Source: Aeromonas jandaei (GTDB lineage Bacteria > Pseudomonadota > Gammaproteobacteria > Enterobacterales > Aeromonadaceae). From it: a DNA stretch of 64,000 nt. The stretch is taken from NCBI RefSeq assembly GCF_037890695.1, contig NZ_CP149571.1, positions 4,246,001 through 4,310,000 of the forward strand, given 5' to 3'. This document shows, one piece after another, positions 63,195 to 64,000 of this stretch. Numbering within the stretch: position 1 is the first letter of the stretch; the number at the start of each line of letters is the position of its first letter. Both the position numbers and the translations under genes were made by a program. Below the pieces are notes generated by a model. The model had not been told where the DNA came from. It ran no database searches and worked only from the letters and a program-made list of their open reading frames with translations.

Positions 63195-64000
63195 TTACAC
63201 AAGTCCAAGCGCGTAGCGCAGGGCCATCTCCTTCAGGGGGCCAGCTTTATCAGCCAGATTGAGGGCCAGATTGCGAGCCAGCTTGAGCGGGCCAATCTCG
63301 TTGCTGAACACCCCGTAGAAGAGATCCATCCCCGACTGCATCAGCAGGTTGTCGGGGCGGCGACGGCGCTCGTAGCGCTCGGCCAGCACAAGTTGATGCC
63401 AGTCGGCGCCAGCCCCTTGCAGCAAGTCGACCCAGCAGGCGACATCCTTGAAGCCGAGGTTGACCCCCTGCCCCGCCAGCGGGTTGATGGTGTGGGCGGC
63501 ATCGCCAAGCAGCACCACCCGACCGGCGTGGTAGTCGTTGGCGTGGCGGCGCACCAGCGGGAAGCTCCCCTTGCCGGTGACGGTAAAGCCGCCGAGCCGA
63601 CTCGGGAAGTGGCGGCGCACTTCGGCGGCGAGCGCCTCGTTGCTCATGGCCGCCAGCGACCGGATCCGGGCCGGGCTGTCATACCACACCAGGGAGCCGT
63701 GCTGGCCAGTCAGCGGCAAGAAGGCGCGCGGGCCGCTCGGGGTAAACTGCTGCCAGGTGATATCTTCCTGCGCAAAGTCGGTGTCGATATTGATCAGCAT
63801 GCAGTGCTGGCGGTACTCGAAGCGCGATACCCCGATGCCGGCCAGCTTGCGGGTGTGGGATTCGGCGCCGTCGCAGGCCAGCACCCAGCGGGCGGCCAGT
63901 TCAGTGCCGTCGTCCAGAGTCAGCACAGCTTCATCCGCACTCTGGCGCAGACTGGTCACCGCCGCCGGGGTGTGGGTCTGGATATTGGGAAAATCCTCCA
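63195..64000 (-). CDS. ubiF: UbiF-type flavin hydroxylase (partial, cut by window edge)
   Basis: The coding frame runs past the right edge, so only the C-terminal 268 or so codons are seen. The second FAD motif GDAAHTINPLAGQGVNLGF and the LACDGAESHTRKLAGI segment place it in the UbiH/UbiF/VisC family; the NPLAGQGVNLGFKD wording fits UbiF, which hydroxylates the ubiquinone ring at C6. The start lies outside the window. UbiH and VisC (UbiI) are alternatives. Confidence 0.85.
   Translation of the reverse strand, partial: EDFPNIQTHTPAAVTSLRQSADEAVLTLDDGTELAARWVLACDGAESHTRKLAGIGVSRFEYRQHCMLINIDTDFAQEDITWQQFTPSGPRAFLPLTGQHGSLVWYDSPARIRSLAAMSNEALAAEVRRHFPSRLGGFTVTGKGSFPLVRRHANDYHAGRVVLLGDAAHTINPLAGQGVNLGFKDVACWVDLLQGAGADWHQLVLAERYERRRRPDNLLMQSGMDLFYGVFSNEIGPLKLARNLALNLADKAGPLKEMALRYALGLV

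Noticed and set aside
1..64000. CRISPR arrays, tRNA or rRNA genes, transposases, prophage genes
   Set aside because: Looked for repeated spacers, cloverleaf-like stretches, transposase motifs and phage structural genes; none seen by eye.

Overview
The window looks like a chromosomal segment of an Aeromonas-type gammaproteobacterium. It is GC-rich and densely coding. It carries the pilMNOPQ-aroK-aroB-damX-dam block next to a divergent mrcA, an oxyR with both redox cysteines, an EarP/EF-P(Arg32) pair, a complete frdABCD locus and a 'thermostable hemolysin' gene. The genus is inferred from gene content and order; no database search was possible. I see no tRNA or rRNA genes, CRISPR arrays, insertion sequences or prophage genes.

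Layout. 1-9.4 kb: a minus-strand block encoding type IV pilus assembly (PilM,N,O,P,Q), shikimate-pathway enzymes (AroK, AroB), DamX and Dam methylase. 9.7-13.1 kb: PBP1A (mrcA) and oxyR. 13.2-27.2 kb: two chemoreceptors, a DsbA-like oxidoreductase, a frameshifted metallo-beta-lactamase-fold gene with its divergent LysR regulator, an integral membrane protein, an M23 peptidase, a MATE exporter, a large MscK/MscM-type channel and a glycerophosphodiesterase. 27.6-31 kb: fumarate reductase, with an FNR-like box and a frameshift in frdB. 31.1-33.6 kb: a yjiH-yjiG-M20 peptidase operon, also behind an FNR-like box. 33.6-39.5 kb: a solute-binding-like protein, a YcaQ-type DNA glycosylase, and a TetR gene divergent from an operon of a nucleotide-binding-domain-less ABC membrane protein plus a lipoprotein flavo-oxidoreductase.

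39.7-46.2 kb is the most distinctive part: a tightly coupled set (GNAT-like 'thermostable hemolysin', AMP-forming ligase, heme-oxygenase-like iron oxidase, short-chain dehydrogenase, exported repeat protein). It has the look of a small-molecule or lipid-modifying pathway and is followed by a QseB/QseC-type two-component system whose kinase is cut by an in-frame stop. 46.2-52.6 kb: a retropepsin-like protease, guaC with a terminator-like leader, earP-efp, a DUF3530 protein, a hydroxyacid dehydrogenase and a His-rich glycine-zipper protein. 52.9-58.1 kb: a purine-salvage operon (adenine deaminase, nucleoside hydrolase, DcuC-type carrier) with a divergent LysR gene. 58.3-64 kb: nitroreductase, HAD phosphatase, a small ORF, a LysR regulator, a diguanylate cyclase, a frame-disrupted excalibur protein, an isochorismatase-like protein and the 3' part of a UbiF-type hydroxylase running off the right edge.

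Four genes show single-base lesions (the metallo-beta-lactamase-fold gene, frdB, the qseC-like kinase, probably the excalibur gene). frdB is normally conserved, so some of these may be sequencing errors rather than real decay.
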